The position numbers and the translations under genes are program-made. The notes below the pieces were generated by a model. It saw only the letters and a list, made by a program, of their open reading frames with translations. It was not told where the DNA came from and did not search any database. A stretch of DNA of 64,000 nt, taken from positions 1,922,001-1,986,000 of the forward strand of contig NZ_AP025737.1 of NCBI RefSeq assembly GCF_023734115.1, given 5' to 3'. The DNA comes from Herbiconiux sp. L3-i23 (GTDB lineage Bacteria; Actinomycetota; Actinomycetes; Actinomycetales; Microbacteriaceae). How positions within the stretch are numbered: the first letter of the stretch is position 1; each line of letters opens with the position of its first letter. Shown here in pieces: positions 43,975-52,776 of this stretch.

Positions 43975-44661
43975 GTGGCCAATTACGTGCTCTGGGATGT
44001 CGACGGGACTCTGCTGAAGAACGGAGCGCGTGCCAGCCGGCTGTACGACGAGGCCATCGAGGCGGTCGCCGAGTTCGTGCCCGATACCCCGGGGCAGGGC
44101 GAGCACGGCAAAACCGACGGGCAGATCATCGCCGAGCGGCTCGCCCAGTACGGGCTCGACGCCGACCTGCACGACGCGGTCACCGCGAAGCTCGCAGACC
44201 TGTCCGAGGTCGCCTACTCCGGCCCGAACCGTCGCGAGGTCGCGCCCGGCGTGCGCGAGGCGCTGGTCGCCGTCCGCGAGGCGGGATGGGTCAACGCGCT
44301 GCTGACCGGCAACTCCCCCGCCCGCGCACGGGTGAAGATCGCAGGAGCGGGACTCGACGCCGACGACTTCGACTGGGCGCACTCCTACTTCGGCGACCGC
44401 GCCCGCGAGCGCAGTGAGATCACGGTCGCCGCGAACGCGGCACTCACCGGACACGCGCAGGTCATCGTCGGCGACACTCCGTCCGACGACGCGGCCGCGC
44501 AGGCCGCCGGCATCCCGTTCATCGCGGTCGCCACCGGAGTGTTCAGCGCCGACGAGCTGCGCAGCACCGGCGCACTCGTCGTGCTCGACGACCTGGTCAG
44601 CGGCCTCGACGAGCTGATCGCCCAGCTCGACGGGCTGGCGCGCGAGGCCGCCGCGTCCTGA
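43975..44661 (+). CDS. HAD-superfamily phosphatase
   Basis: A 228-residue haloacid-dehalogenase-like hydrolase of the phosphoglycolate-phosphatase type. Motif I is WDVDGTLLKNG (nucleophile Asp), motif II is ALLTGNSPARARVK, and motif III/IV are the Lys/Arg region and VIVGDTPSDDAAAQAAG. The alpha-helical cap lies between residues 15 and 80. The substrate is unknown. The start GTG 43975 lies 24 bp past the repeat block. Confidence 0.85.
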   Translation: MANYVLWDVDGTLLKNGARASRLYDEAIEAVAEFVPDTPGQGEHGKTDGQIIAERLAQYGLDADLHDAVTAKLADLSEVAYSGPNRREVAPGVREALVAVREAGWVNALLTGNSPARARVKIAGAGLDADDFDWAHSYFGDRARERSEITVAANAALTGHAQVIVGDTPSDDAAAQAAGIPFIAVATGVFSADELRSTGALVVLDDLVSGLDELIAQLDGLAREAAAS

Positions 44662-44668
44662 GCGGTCG

Positions 44669-45349
44669 CTACTCCGCGGCCCCGGTCTGCCCGGCGGACC
44701 GCGTCGGGTGCAGTGCGGTGAGGTACTTGTCGGTGTAGCGCTTCTGCCCGAGCCGCAGCACGGCGAACGCGATCCGCCACCGCCAGTTCGTCGGTCTCGC
44801 GATCGAGCGGATGGTGAACCACACGGATCCGTCGTCGCGCGACTCGACGAGCATGAGCCGCTCGAACTCGGATGGCGAGCCGACCCGGCTGCCGTAGGCG
44901 TAGCCGACGCGCTTCGGCTCGTCGATGACGTAGACGACCTTGATCGGCACCTGGATGTGAGCGGGCCCCGACGAGTAGGTCGCGACCGCCGTCATGCCCG
45001 CCGACACGTACGGCGTGCCGTCGGGGGCGAAGAGCTCCTCCTCAGCGAGGTTCACCTGGCCGACGGGTCGGCCGTTCTCGTCGTACTCGATACCGACGTA
45101 GGCGTCCTCGTCGGCCTCGGCCTGGATGTCCCTCACCTCGACGCCGCTCGCCCGCAGCACGCCCCAGGTCATGAGCGACCGCGCGGCCTGATCGAAGCGC
45201 TCCTGGCCACTGCCGAGGCGGCGGCTGGCCTGCATCGCGCGGTACCCGGCGGGCGGATACTGCAGGATCTCTTCGGTCTGCGTCGCACCGATCGCCGCAT
45301 AGTTGAGCGACGAGTCTTCCGGCGCTCCCGAGCGCATGGGTCCTGACAT
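44669..45349 (-). CDS. DUF1990-family protein
   Basis: A 226-residue protein of the DUF1990 (SRPBCC-like beta/alpha) group: NYAAIGATQTEEILQYPPAGYR, RFDQAARSLMTWGVLRASGVEV, VYVIDEPKRVGYAYGSRVGSPSEFERLML and a C-terminal AFAVLRLGQKRYTDKYL. The function is unknown. It is commonly found near lepA and hemW in related genomes; here the HEPN gene separates it from lepA. ATG 45349 has GAGGAG 13 bases upstream. Confidence 0.88.
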   Translation of the reverse strand: MSGPMRSGAPEDSSLNYAAIGATQTEEILQYPPAGYRAMQASRRLGSGQERFDQAARSLMTWGVLRASGVEVRDIQAEADEDAYVGIEYDENGRPVGQVNLAEEELFAPDGTPYVSAGMTAVATYSSGPAHIQVPIKVVYVIDEPKRVGYAYGSRVGSPSEFERLMLVESRDDGSVWFTIRSIARPTNWRWRIAFAVLRLGQKRYTDKYLTALHPTRSAGQTGAAE

Positions 45350-45474
45350 GTGTCGACGTGCTCCTCACTGCGGCGGGTCGGAAGGGACCTTCAACCCGCC
45401 CTCGAACTTAGCAAGGTCGAGCGGACGTCGGGCCAATCGCCGCCTGCGGGAGGCCTCCGAAGACTTTCAGTCCG

Positions 45475-46773
45475 TCACTCGAAGCCGCTCGTCGTATTCA
45501 CGCCTATGCGCTCGACCCCAACGCGCTCTAGCAGCTCCCGATACTCGATCGCCAGGCGAACGCCTGTGCGCGTAAGATCCCCCCTGGCTATTAGCGTATT
45601 GACTGCCAGAATCGTTTCGTCGTCGTTTTCTAGAATCAGGTCCCGATAGTGCGATAGCGCGAGGTCTAGCCCTCTCACGTCGAAGTTCTCCACCTCACCG
45701 CGTATTGCATCGAGCCCCTCCTCGCTTTTCCTCGCCAACCACTCCGTGACCTGAAGGTCGACCTGCTGCGGTCGATCGAGTCGCCCGCGCGCCACGTCGA
45801 GTAGCTTGCGGCTTACCCGACGCGCGGCGCCCGTCGCACCCTCTTCCAGCAACTCCCGCGCTTGTCTTGAACCCCAGCTGTACGTGGCGTCGAGCTCTCC
45901 CGGAACTAGCGTCAATGCTGAGCTCGCGCACATGAGGAGCCCGAAGGAGACCAGCTCATCACGAGCTCGATTGAGGTAGGGCCGGTCGATAAGCAACCGC
46001 TCCCCGTCGGCCGGAACGGATGGCGCGCTGTTCGATTTGGCGAGCCCGGTATAGATCGAGTTGACACGTCCGTCGGTGTGCGCCACCAAGTTTCTCCGGG
46101 CATCAACCTCACGGAAGGCCCACCAAGACTCCGGGATGTCTCGCCAATTGACGCCGAACTGCAGGAACCACTTCGCCCAATCGTCGATGCCGCCATGCAT
46201 CAGTCCTTCGACGACCTGAGAAGCCACATACGTCTTCGCCGCTTCAGGCGAAGATAGCTGTTCGAATACCGCCAGCTCCAGCTTCTTGGATCCGAGGCTT
46301 ACGACCTCAGGTTTAGTCATTATGAGCAACGCGCTCACGCGGGCGACGAGCGTTTCGAAGGACGCCGAGATCAGTAGGAGAGCCGCTCGCCCCGCAGACT
46401 CAGCTACATCCGGTCGTTTCACAAACCTCGCCGCCTGAAGAACTGAGCGCATGAGCACTTCCTCCAGCTCAGGGTCCGAAGTGGTCACTGAAAACTCAGC
46501 TTCTTCCCCCTTGCCGCTGTCCGCGGTCAGGCGCTCCAGCCCATGCCCAAGTTCTCGAAGCAAGTCTCTATAGATAACCTGCTGCTGCCCAGAGAGCCCG
46601 GCTCGTTCGAGCACCGAGCCGAATGGCTCCCGCATATTGGGCTCTGGTGCGGCTAGAGCCAACTCGAGCGCGACCTCAATCCGCGCCCGGAACTGCGCAG
46701 CTTCGTCATAGAGGGCGACGTGAAGGGGATGGGGTTGACCCCCTCGACCGTGGCGCGAGCCTCTTACAGCCAA
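45475..46773 (-). CDS. HEPN-domain protein (putative RNase/defence protein)
   Basis: A protein of up to 432 residues with no close known relative recalled. Residues about 125-260 look like a HEPN-type helical domain: ALLLISASFETLVARVSALL, then EVDARRNLVAH, where R227-x4-H232 fits the HEPN catalytic Rx4-6H motif, followed by TDGRVNSIY as in RiboL-PSP-HEPN proteins. The C-terminal ~180 residues are charged and helical. Composition is clearly lower in GC and codon use differs from its neighbours (many TTG, AGC, GAA, CTA), suggesting recent transfer. The start is uncertain: TTG 46773, TTG 46662 and ATG 46635 are all possible and none has a good RBS, so 5' truncation is possible. Confidence 0.7.
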   Translation of the reverse strand: MAVRGSRHGRGGQPHPLHVALYDEAAQFRARIEVALELALAAPEPNMREPFGSVLERAGLSGQQQVIYRDLLRELGHGLERLTADSGKGEEAEFSVTTSDPELEEVLMRSVLQAARFVKRPDVAESAGRAALLLISASFETLVARVSALLIMTKPEVVSLGSKKLELAVFEQLSSPEAAKTYVASQVVEGLMHGGIDDWAKWFLQFGVNWRDIPESWWAFREVDARRNLVAHTDGRVNSIYTGLAKSNSAPSVPADGERLLIDRPYLNRARDELVSFGLLMCASSALTLVPGELDATYSWGSRQARELLEEGATGAARRVSRKLLDVARGRLDRPQQVDLQVTEWLARKSEEGLDAIRGEVENFDVRGLDLALSHYRDLILENDDETILAVNTLIARGDLTRTGVRLAIEYRELLERVGVERIGVNTTSGFE

Positions 46774-48627
46774 TTACTTGTCCTTCTTCGCCGTCTCGAC
46801 GTCGCCCGAGAGCGCAGCGATGAACGCCTCCTGGGGCACCTCGACGCGGCCCACCATCTTCATGCGCTTCTTGCCCTCCTTCTGCTTCTCGAGGAGCTTG
46901 CGCTTGCGGGTGATGTCACCGCCGTAGCACTTGGCGAGCACATCCTTGCGCATGGCGCGGATGTTCTCGCGGGCGATGATGCGGGCGCCGATCGCGGCCT
47001 GGATGGGCACCTCGAACTGCTGACGCGGGATCAGTTTGCGGAGGCGCTCGGCCATCATCGTGCCGTACGCGTACGCCTTGTCGCGGTGCACGATGGCGCT
47101 GAAGGCGTCGACCTGCTCACCCTGCAGCAGGATGTCGACCTTCACCAGGTCGGCCTCCTGCTGACCGGACGGCTCGTAGTCGAGGCTCGCGTACCCTTGC
47201 GTCCGGCTCTTCAGCTGGTCGAAGAAGTCGAACACAATCTCACCGAGCGGCAGCGTGTACTTCAGCTCCACGCGGTCCTCGCCGAGGTAGTCCATGCTCT
47301 GCATGGTGCCGCGGCGGGTCTGGCAGAGGTCCATGATCGCGCCAACGTAGTCCTTCGGCGCGAGGATCGACGCGTTGACGATCGGCTCGACGACCTTCTC
47401 GATGCGGCCCGTCGGATACTCGCTCGGGTTCGTCACCGTGACCGTCTTGCGGTCCTCGGTCGTCACGTCGTACGGCACGCTCGGAGCGGTCGTGATGAGG
47501 TCGAGGTCGAACTCGCGGCTGAGCCGCTCCGTGACGATCTCGAGGTGCAGCAGGCCGAGGAAGCCGCAGCGGAAACCGAAGCCGAGCGCCACCGAGGTCT
47601 CGGGCTCGTACTGCAGCGCCGCGTCGGAGAGCTTCAGCTTGTCGAGCGCCTCACGCAGGTCGGGGTAGTCGCTCGCGTCGATCGGGTAGATGCCCGAGAA
47701 GACCATCGGCAGCGGATCGGTGTAACCCGACAGCGCCTCCAATGCCGGCTTCGCCGCACTCGTGACCGTGTCGCCGACCTTCGACTGGCGCACGTCCTTC
47801 ACGCCGGTGATCAGGTAGCCGACCTCGCCGACGCCGAGACCCTCCGACGGGGTCGGCTCGGGCGAGCTCACACCGATCTCGAGGATCTCGTGAGTGGCGC
47901 GCGTCGACATCATCTGAATGCGCTCACGTGGGTTCAGCTTGCCGTCGACCATGCGGACGTAGGTGACGACGCCGCGGTAGGCGTCGTAGACCGAGTCGAA
48001 GATCATGGCGCGGGCGGGCGCGTCGGCGTCGCCCTTCGGCGCGGGGATGCGCTCGACGACGCGGTCGAGCAGCTCCTCGACGCCCATCCCGGTCTTGCCC
48101 GAGACGCGGAGCACGTCGTCGGGATCTCCGCCGATCAGCTGCGCCAGCTCGCGCGCGTACTTATCGGGGTCGGCCGCGGGCAGGTCGATCTTGTTGAGCA
48201 CCGGGATGATCTCGAGATCGTTCTCGAGCGCCAGGTACAGGTTCGCGAGCGTCTGCGCCTCGATGCCCTGTGCCGCGTCCACCAGCAGGATCGCACCCTC
48301 GCACGCGGCGAGCGACCGCGAGACCTCATAGGTGAAGTCGACGTGGCCGGGGGTGTCGATCATGTTGAGCGCGAAGGTGTCGGATCCGATCTGCCACGGC
48401 ATGCGCACCGCCTGGCTCTTGATCGTGATGCCCCGCTCGCGCTCGATGTCCATGCGGTCGAGATACTGGGCGCGCATGTCACGGTCGGCGACGACGCCCG
48501 TGATCTGCAGCATGCGGTCGGCCAGAGTCGACTTGCCGTGGTCGATGTGGGCGATGATGCAGAAGTTGCGGATCGCCTCCGGGGCGGTTGCGGCGGGCTG
48601 GAGCGCCTGAAGAGCACGAGGAGACAT
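46774..48627 (-). CDS. lepA: Elongation factor 4 (LepA)
   Basis: Ribosome-associated GTPase involved in initiation/back-translocation quality. The 617-residue protein has the full EF4 layout: G1 [17 protein letters not shown]3 [12 protein letters not shown]4 NKID, domain II and III, EF-G-like domain V and the LepA-specific C-terminal domain ([22 protein letters not shown]). The start is ATG 48627. It is the anchor gene of this part of the conserved series. Confidence 0.97.
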   Translation of the reverse strand: MSPRALQALQPAATAPEAIRNFCIIAHIDHGKSTLADRMLQITGVVADRDMRAQYLDRMDIERERGITIKSQAVRMPWQIGSDTFALNMIDTPGHVDFTYEVSRSLAACEGAILLVDAAQGIEAQTLANLYLALENDLEIIPVLNKIDLPAADPDKYARELAQLIGGDPDDVLRVSGKTGMGVEELLDRVVERIPAPKGDADAPARAMIFDSVYDAYRGVVTYVRMVDGKLNPRERIQMMSTRATHEILEIGVSSPEPTPSEGLGVGEVGYLITGVKDVRQSKVGDTVTSAAKPALEALSGYTDPLPMVFSGIYPIDASDYPDLREALDKLKLSDAALQYEPETSVALGFGFRCGFLGLLHLEIVTERLSREFDLDLITTAPSVPYDVTTEDRKTVTVTNPSEYPTGRIEKVVEPIVNASILAPKDYVGAIMDLCQTRRGTMQSMDYLGEDRVELKYTLPLGEIVFDFFDQLKSRTQGYASLDYEPSGQQEADLVKVDILLQGEQVDAFSAIVHRDKAYAYGTMMAERLRKLIPRQQFEVPIQAAIGARIIARENIRAMRKDVLAKCYGGDITRKRKLLEKQKEGKKRMKMVGRVEVPQEAFIAALSGDVETAKKDK

Positions 48628-48700
48628 GACGAATCAGTCTCCCATGTTTTTCGCGACCACCCATCCTGCCGCCGGGCCTGCCGTGGGGCTGCTATCGGCG

Positions 48701-48806
48701 GTGCACGGATCAGGACGGCAGGGGCGACACGCCCACTCCGACGGCGGTTTCGGTCCTGATCGGTGGCGCTCCTCCTGAACCGTGCACGATCTCCTGATCC
48801 GTGCAC
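48701..48806. repeat. Inverted-repeat element, family B, copy 2
   Basis: GTGCACGGATCAGGA (48701-48715) is matched by the complement TCCTGATCCGTGCAC at 48792-48806. Two weaker inverted copies lie between (GGTCCTGATCGGTG near 48752, CTCCTGAACCGTGCAC near 48771). The arms match family B copy 1 at 5401-5499; the inner sequence differs. It lies between two minus-strand genes (aminotransferase, then lepA), unlike copy 1, which is between convergent ends. Confidence 0.85.
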
Positions 48807-48829
48807 CGCGGGCGGGGAGGGACGTGCCG

Positions 48830-49978
48830 TCAGCCGGCGTCGGGTGCGGGCAGCCGCCCGAGGCCCTCGAGGAGGTCGGCGCGGGCGGCCGCGACGCACA
48901 CGCGGATCCACCCCTCGCCGCTGCGCCCGAACGCCGATCCCGGCGCCACGGAGACCCGCTTCTGCAGCAGGAAGGACTCCGCCCACGACGCGACGTCGCC
49001 GTCGGTCGCGTGCGACATGTCGATCCACAGGTAGAACGCGCCGGTGGGCGGCAGGTACCGGATGCCGCGCTCGCGCAGCAGCTCGGTCGCCGCGTCGAGG
49101 TTGACGCGATAGTGGGCCGCCGCCGCGTCGACGTGCGACTGGTCGCCGGTGATCGCGGCGACCGCCGCCCGCTGCGCAGGAGTGTTGACGCAGCTGATGG
49201 TCGCCTCCTGGTAGGTGCGCATGATGTCGGCGAGGCCCGGAGGGGTGACGAGGTAGCCGACCCGCGCACCGGTGAGCGCGTAGGTCTTCGACACGGAGAA
49301 CACGCTGAAGACCCGGTCGTCGGTGTCGAGGGCCGCGAGGCTCACGTGCGGGTGGCCGTAGCTGAACGCCTCGTACACCTCGTCGGAGATGACCCAGAGG
49401 TCGTGCCGAGCCGCGAAGTCGAGGAGTGAGACGAGCACCTCGTCGGGGAACACGGCTCCGAGCGGGTTCGACGGCGAGTTGACGATGAGCAGCCGGGTGC
49501 GGTCGCCGACCAGCTTCTCGAGCTCGTCGATGTCGGGCAGGAATCCGGCGTCGGCGTGCAGCGGATACGGCACCGGTTCGGCGTGCAGCATCCGCGCGTT
49601 CATCGTGAACGTCGTGTAGCCGGGGTCGGGCACGAGCACCTCGTCACCGGGCGCGAGGGTCAGCGCCATGGCGAGGTTGAGAGCCTGCGTCGCCCCGGAG
49701 GTCACCCAGATGCGCTCGAGATCGACGTCGATGCCGTTTCGCTCGCGCAGCTTGTGCTTGATCGCGCCGCGCAGCTCCGGGATGCCCCCGTTCGCCGTGT
49801 AGTTCGTGTCATCGGCGAGCCACGCCGCGCTGCCCGCCTCGAGGACGTGCCGAGAGACGTCCACATCGGGTTCGCCGACGGCGAGGGCGATGACGTCGTC
49901 GAGCTGCAGCGCCAGCTCGTGGATGCGGCGGATGCCCGACGCGGGAACCGAGGCGACCTGTGAGGCGAGGAGTGGCAT
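48830..49978 (-). CDS. Class I/II pyridoxal-phosphate aminotransferase
   Basis: A 382-residue fold-type I aminotransferase of the aspartate/aromatic group. It has VGEPDVDVSRHVLEAGS, YTANGGIPELRGAIKHKL, the turn TSGATQALNLAM, NSPSNPLGAVFP (Asn contacting PLP), DEVYEAFSYG, the Schiff-base Lys in FSVSKTYALTGARVGYL and the substrate-carboxylate Arg in GWIRVCVA. The substrate is not determined. ATG 49978 (MPLLASQV) is the start; the frame upstream is antisense to the hydrolase gene. Divergent from that gene by 25 bp. Confidence 0.92.
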   Translation of the reverse strand: MPLLASQVASVPASGIRRIHELALQLDDVIALAVGEPDVDVSRHVLEAGSAAWLADDTNYTANGGIPELRGAIKHKLRERNGIDVDLERIWVTSGATQALNLAMALTLAPGDEVLVPDPGYTTFTMNARMLHAEPVPYPLHADAGFLPDIDELEKLVGDRTRLLIVNSPSNPLGAVFPDEVLVSLLDFAARHDLWVISDEVYEAFSYGHPHVSLAALDTDDRVFSVFSVSKTYALTGARVGYLVTPPGLADIMRTYQEATISCVNTPAQRAAVAAITGDQSHVDAAAAHYRVNLDAATELLRERGIRYLPPTGAFYLWIDMSHATDGDVASWAESFLLQKRVSVAPGSAFGRSGEGWIRVCVAAARADLLEGLGRLPAPDAG

Positions 49979-50003
49979 AGACGCCTCAGCGTAGTCTCGC
50001 CGT

Positions 50004-50753
50004 GTGCCCGCAACGGTCGTCCTCGTCCACGGCATCCGGACGTCTGCGACCATGTGGCGCGCGCAGATCGACGCGCTCGAACAGGCCGGGGTCCGTGCCG
50101 TCGCCGTCGACCTCCCCGGGCACGGCGTCCGCATCGACGAGGCCTTCACCCTGGACGCCGCGATGGACGCCATCGACGCCGCGGTCACCGCCGCAGCGGA
50201 CTCCGACGGGCCGCTGCTGCTCTGCGGACTCTCGCTCGGCGGCTACCTGGCACTGCACTACGCGGGTGGGCCTGGAATCGGACGGCTCGACGGGGTCGTC
50301 GCCGCGTCCTGCGGAACGCGCCCTCGGGCGCTCGCGCTCGGCGCCTACCGTGCGATCGCGGGCGTCATCGGGCGCTTGCCCGACCGGGGCGACGCGATCA
50401 ACCGGTTCATGGTCGACCGGTTCGTGCCCGAACCCGGACGCGGCGATGTCCTCCGGGGCGGCGTCGCCCTCGACGCCATGGGGCCGACCTTGAAGGCGAT
50501 GCTCGCGGTGCGTCCCATCGAAGCGATCGGGCGGATCCGCTGCCCCATCCTGTTCGTCAACGGCACGCTCGACCACTTCCGGCTCGAGGAGCGCCTCTAC
50601 CTCGCGGCGGCCCGTGCCAGACCGGTCCCCGAGAGCTGGTCCGAGCTCATCCACGTGGCCGGTGCCACCCACTTGGTCAGCCTCGTGCGGCCTGATGAAT
50701 TCACCCGCGTCCTCCTCGGCGCTGCGCTGGCAACCGCCCCGCCACCCTGGTAA
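50004..50753 (+). CDS. Alpha/beta-hydrolase
   Basis: A 249-residue alpha/beta-fold hydrolase. The oxyanion region is LVHGIRTSATMW, the nucleophile Ser is in CGLSLGGYLAL, the likely acid is in FVNGTLDHFRLEE, and the His is in HVAGATHLVSL. The substrate is unknown. The start is GTG 50004. Its stop TAA overlaps a TAATGT sequence that may be the -10 box for rpsT downstream. Confidence 0.88.
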   Translation: MPATVVLVHGIRTSATMWRAQIDALEQAGVRAVAVDLPGHGVRIDEAFTLDAAMDAIDAAVTAAADSDGPLLLCGLSLGGYLALHYAGGPGIGRLDGVVAASCGTRPRALALGAYRAIAGVIGRLPDRGDAINRFMVDRFVPEPGRGDVLRGGVALDAMGPTLKAMLAVRPIEAIGRIRCPILFVNGTLDHFRLEERLYLAAARARPVPESWSELIHVAGATHLVSLVRPDEFTRVLLGAALATAPPPW

Positions 50754-50905
50754 TGTTCTCTGTTGGCTTGCATGCGGTCGAGGCCCGACGCTTCGACGGC
50801 AGTGCGCCGGCCGACCCCACATCCTCTCGTGGTCACTGATCGCCGTCTCGACGGCGCGACCTCGGCCGGCAGATACAAGACGATCCGAATCAGAAAGAGC
50901 TCTTC

Positions 50906-51166
50906 GTGGCAAACATCAAGTCGCAGATCAAGCGCATCAACACCAACAAGAAGGCGCAGGAGCGCAACAAGGCGGTCAAGAGCCAGCTCAAGACCGTCAT
51001 CCGCTCCACCCGCGAGGCCGTCGCCACCGGCGATAAGGACAAGGCGCTGAAGGCGCTGACCCTCGCGTCGAAGCGCCTCGACAAGGCCGTCTCCAAGGGC
51101 GTCATCCACAAGAACCAGGCCGCCAACCGCAAGTCGGCGATCGCCAAGCAGGTCAGCGCTCTCTGA
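50906..51166 (+). CDS. rpsT: 30S ribosomal protein S20
   Basis: Binds 16S rRNA in the 30S body. The 86-residue Lys/Arg/Ala-rich helical protein begins [20 protein letters not shown] and ends [13 protein letters not shown], matching bS20. The GTG start 50906 has a purine-rich upstream AGAAAGAGCTCTTC. The 152-bp leader holds imperfect repeats (CGACGGC-type stems) that could carry the known autoregulation of S20, not shown here. A strong terminator follows. Confidence 0.97.
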   Translation: MANIKSQIKRINTNKKAQERNKAVKSQLKTVIRSTREAVATGDKDKALKALTLASKRLDKAVSKGVIHKNQAANRKSAIAKQVSAL

Positions 51167-51179
51167 GCCGACCGGCAAT

Positions 51180-51213
51180 GAGGAAAGGCCCCGCTTTGGC
51201 GGGGCCTTTCCTC
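51180..51213 (+). terminator. Terminator after rpsT
   Basis: A perfect 15-bp stem (51180-51194 with 51199-51213; GAGGAAAGGCCCCGC) with a TTTG loop lies 13 bp after the rpsT stop. The T-run is short, but the stem is very strong. Confidence 0.88.
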
Positions 51214-51315
51214 GTTCACGGGGTCTGCTCGACCTCAGGGTGCGCTGGCGGGATCTCGGGGCGCGGTGACCGGGGATCGGCGGCGTCAGCCGCGGCCAGC
51301 CAGCAGAGTCGACCC

Positions 51316-51741
51316 ATGACCACCGCGATCGATCACTTCACCGCCAAGCTCCGTTTCGAGACCGACGCCTCCGACGTCGCCGCCGCGCTCGGTTCCTCGA
51401 CCCCCTCGATCACCGTGGTCGACTCACGGGGCGACGCGGCGTGGGCTCAGGGTCGCGTGCCGGGCGCCCTGCACCTTCCGACCGCGCGGATCGAGACGGA
51501 CGCCGCATCTCTCGTCCCGGAGGGCACTCCCGTCGTCGTGTACTGCTGGGGTCCGGGATGCAACGGGGCGACGAAGGCCGCCCTCGAGTTCGCTCGACTC
51601 GGCTACCCGGTGCGCGAGATGATCGGCGGCTTCGAGTACTGGGCGCGGGAAGGACTCGATGTGGAAACCGACGACGGGATCGCCCATCGCACGCCCGACC
51701 CGCTCACCGCGCCGAGCACCGTGCCGGTCTGCGACTGCTAG
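51316..51741 (+). CDS. Rhodanese-like protein
   Basis: A 141-residue rhodanese domain: VDSRGDAAWAQGRVPGALHLP, the active-site loop VVYCWGPGCNGAT with Cys in the catalytic position, and REMIGGFEYWAREGLDVE. It probably moves sulfane sulfur; the acceptor is unknown. It ends with CDC, and its stop codon shares CTAG with the convergent holA stop. ATG 51316 is the chosen start. Confidence 0.88.
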   Translation: MTTAIDHFTAKLRFETDASDVAAALGSSTPSITVVDSRGDAAWAQGRVPGALHLPTARIETDAASLVPEGTPVVVYCWGPGCNGATKAALEFARLGYPVREMIGGFEYWAREGLDVETDDGIAHRTPDPLTAPSTVPVCDC

Positions 51742-52766
51742 AGGATTCCGCGGGACGAGACGATGCGCACCATGCGCTCGAGCGCGTAAAGCGGGTCGCG
51801 TCCCGCGCCCTTGATGCGCTCGTCGGTGTCGGCGAGCACCTCGATGCAGACGCCGAGGCCCTGCTCGCTCCAGCCTTCGAGGTCGCGTCGGGCCCGGTCG
51901 ACCTGCCAGGGGGCGACGCCGATGGCCGACGCGACCTGCCCGGACGGACCTCGCCGCCCCATCACCCGCGCCATCGTGCGGAGCTTGGCGGCGAACGCCG
52001 CGACCGTCGGCACCGGGTCGGCGCCGCTCGCCAGAGCGTGCCGCAGCAGCCCGAGCGCCTCGCCCGATCGCCCCGCGATAGCCGAATCGGCGACCTTGAA
52101 GGCGTTCGTCTCGATGCGGCCGCCGTAGTACTTGTCGACGACGGTCTCGGTGATCTCGTCGCTCGCGTCGGCGATGAGCTGACTGCACGCCGTCGCCAGC
52201 TCGGCGAGGTCGTCCGAGAACGCGGCGAGCACGGCGCGCAGGGCGCCCGGCGTGATGCGGCGGCCGGCGTTCTTGAACTCGGCGACCGCGAAGTCGTACT
52301 TGTCGGAGTCGCGCTTCAGTTCGGCGCACGCGACCTCGATGGCGCCCGACGTGCCGGCCCGGACGGCGTCGAGCAGCTTCTTGCCGCGCACCCCTCCACC
52401 GTGGCGGAGCACGATGTAGGCGTCGGCCGCCGGTGACTGCAGGTAGTCGAGCGCGTCGGCGAGGAATTGATCGCTGCACCGCTCGACGTTCGACACCCGC
52501 ACGAGCCGTGGCTCGCCGAATAGCGACGGGCTCGCCATGGTGACGAGCGCACCCGGCGCGTAGTCGGTGGCGTCGAGATCGCTGACCTCGAGGCTCGGAT
52601 CCTCGGTCGTCAGGATGTCGCGGAGCGCGCGGATGGCGCGGTCGGCGAGGAAGCCCTCGGTGCCCGACACGAGCACGACGGGCGCCGGCCGGATCTCGTT
52701 CCAGGCGAGAGCCGCGGACTTCACGGGGGCCGATCGACCCGAGGGTTTCGAGGTTCTCGCTGCCAC
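51738..52766 (-). CDS. holA: DNA polymerase III subunit delta
   Basis: Clamp-loader subunit that opens the sliding clamp. The 342-residue protein has PVVLVSGTEGFLADRAIRALRD, DATDYAPGALVTMASPSLFGEPRLVRVSNVE and the C-terminal helical domain ending LYALERMVRIVSS. GTG 52766 (VAARTSKPSG) is the start by comparison with typical Microbacteriaceae HolA ends. It lies 10 bp downstream of the comEC stop and is convergent with the rhodanese gene, their stops overlapping at CTAG. Confidence 0.92.
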   Translation of the reverse strand: MAARTSKPSGRSAPVKSAALAWNEIRPAPVVLVSGTEGFLADRAIRALRDILTTEDPSLEVSDLDATDYAPGALVTMASPSLFGEPRLVRVSNVERCSDQFLADALDYLQSPAADAYIVLRHGGGVRGKKLLDAVRAGTSGAIEVACAELKRDSDKYDFAVAEFKNAGRRITPGALRAVLAAFSDDLAELATACSQLIADASDEITETVVDKYYGGRIETNAFKVADSAIAGRSGEALGLLRHALASGADPVPTVAAFAAKLRTMARVMGRRGPSGQVASAIGVAPWQVDRARRDLEGWSEQGLGVCIEVLADTDERIKGAGRDPLYALERMVRIVSSRGIL

Positions 52767-52776
52767 GACTGCAACC

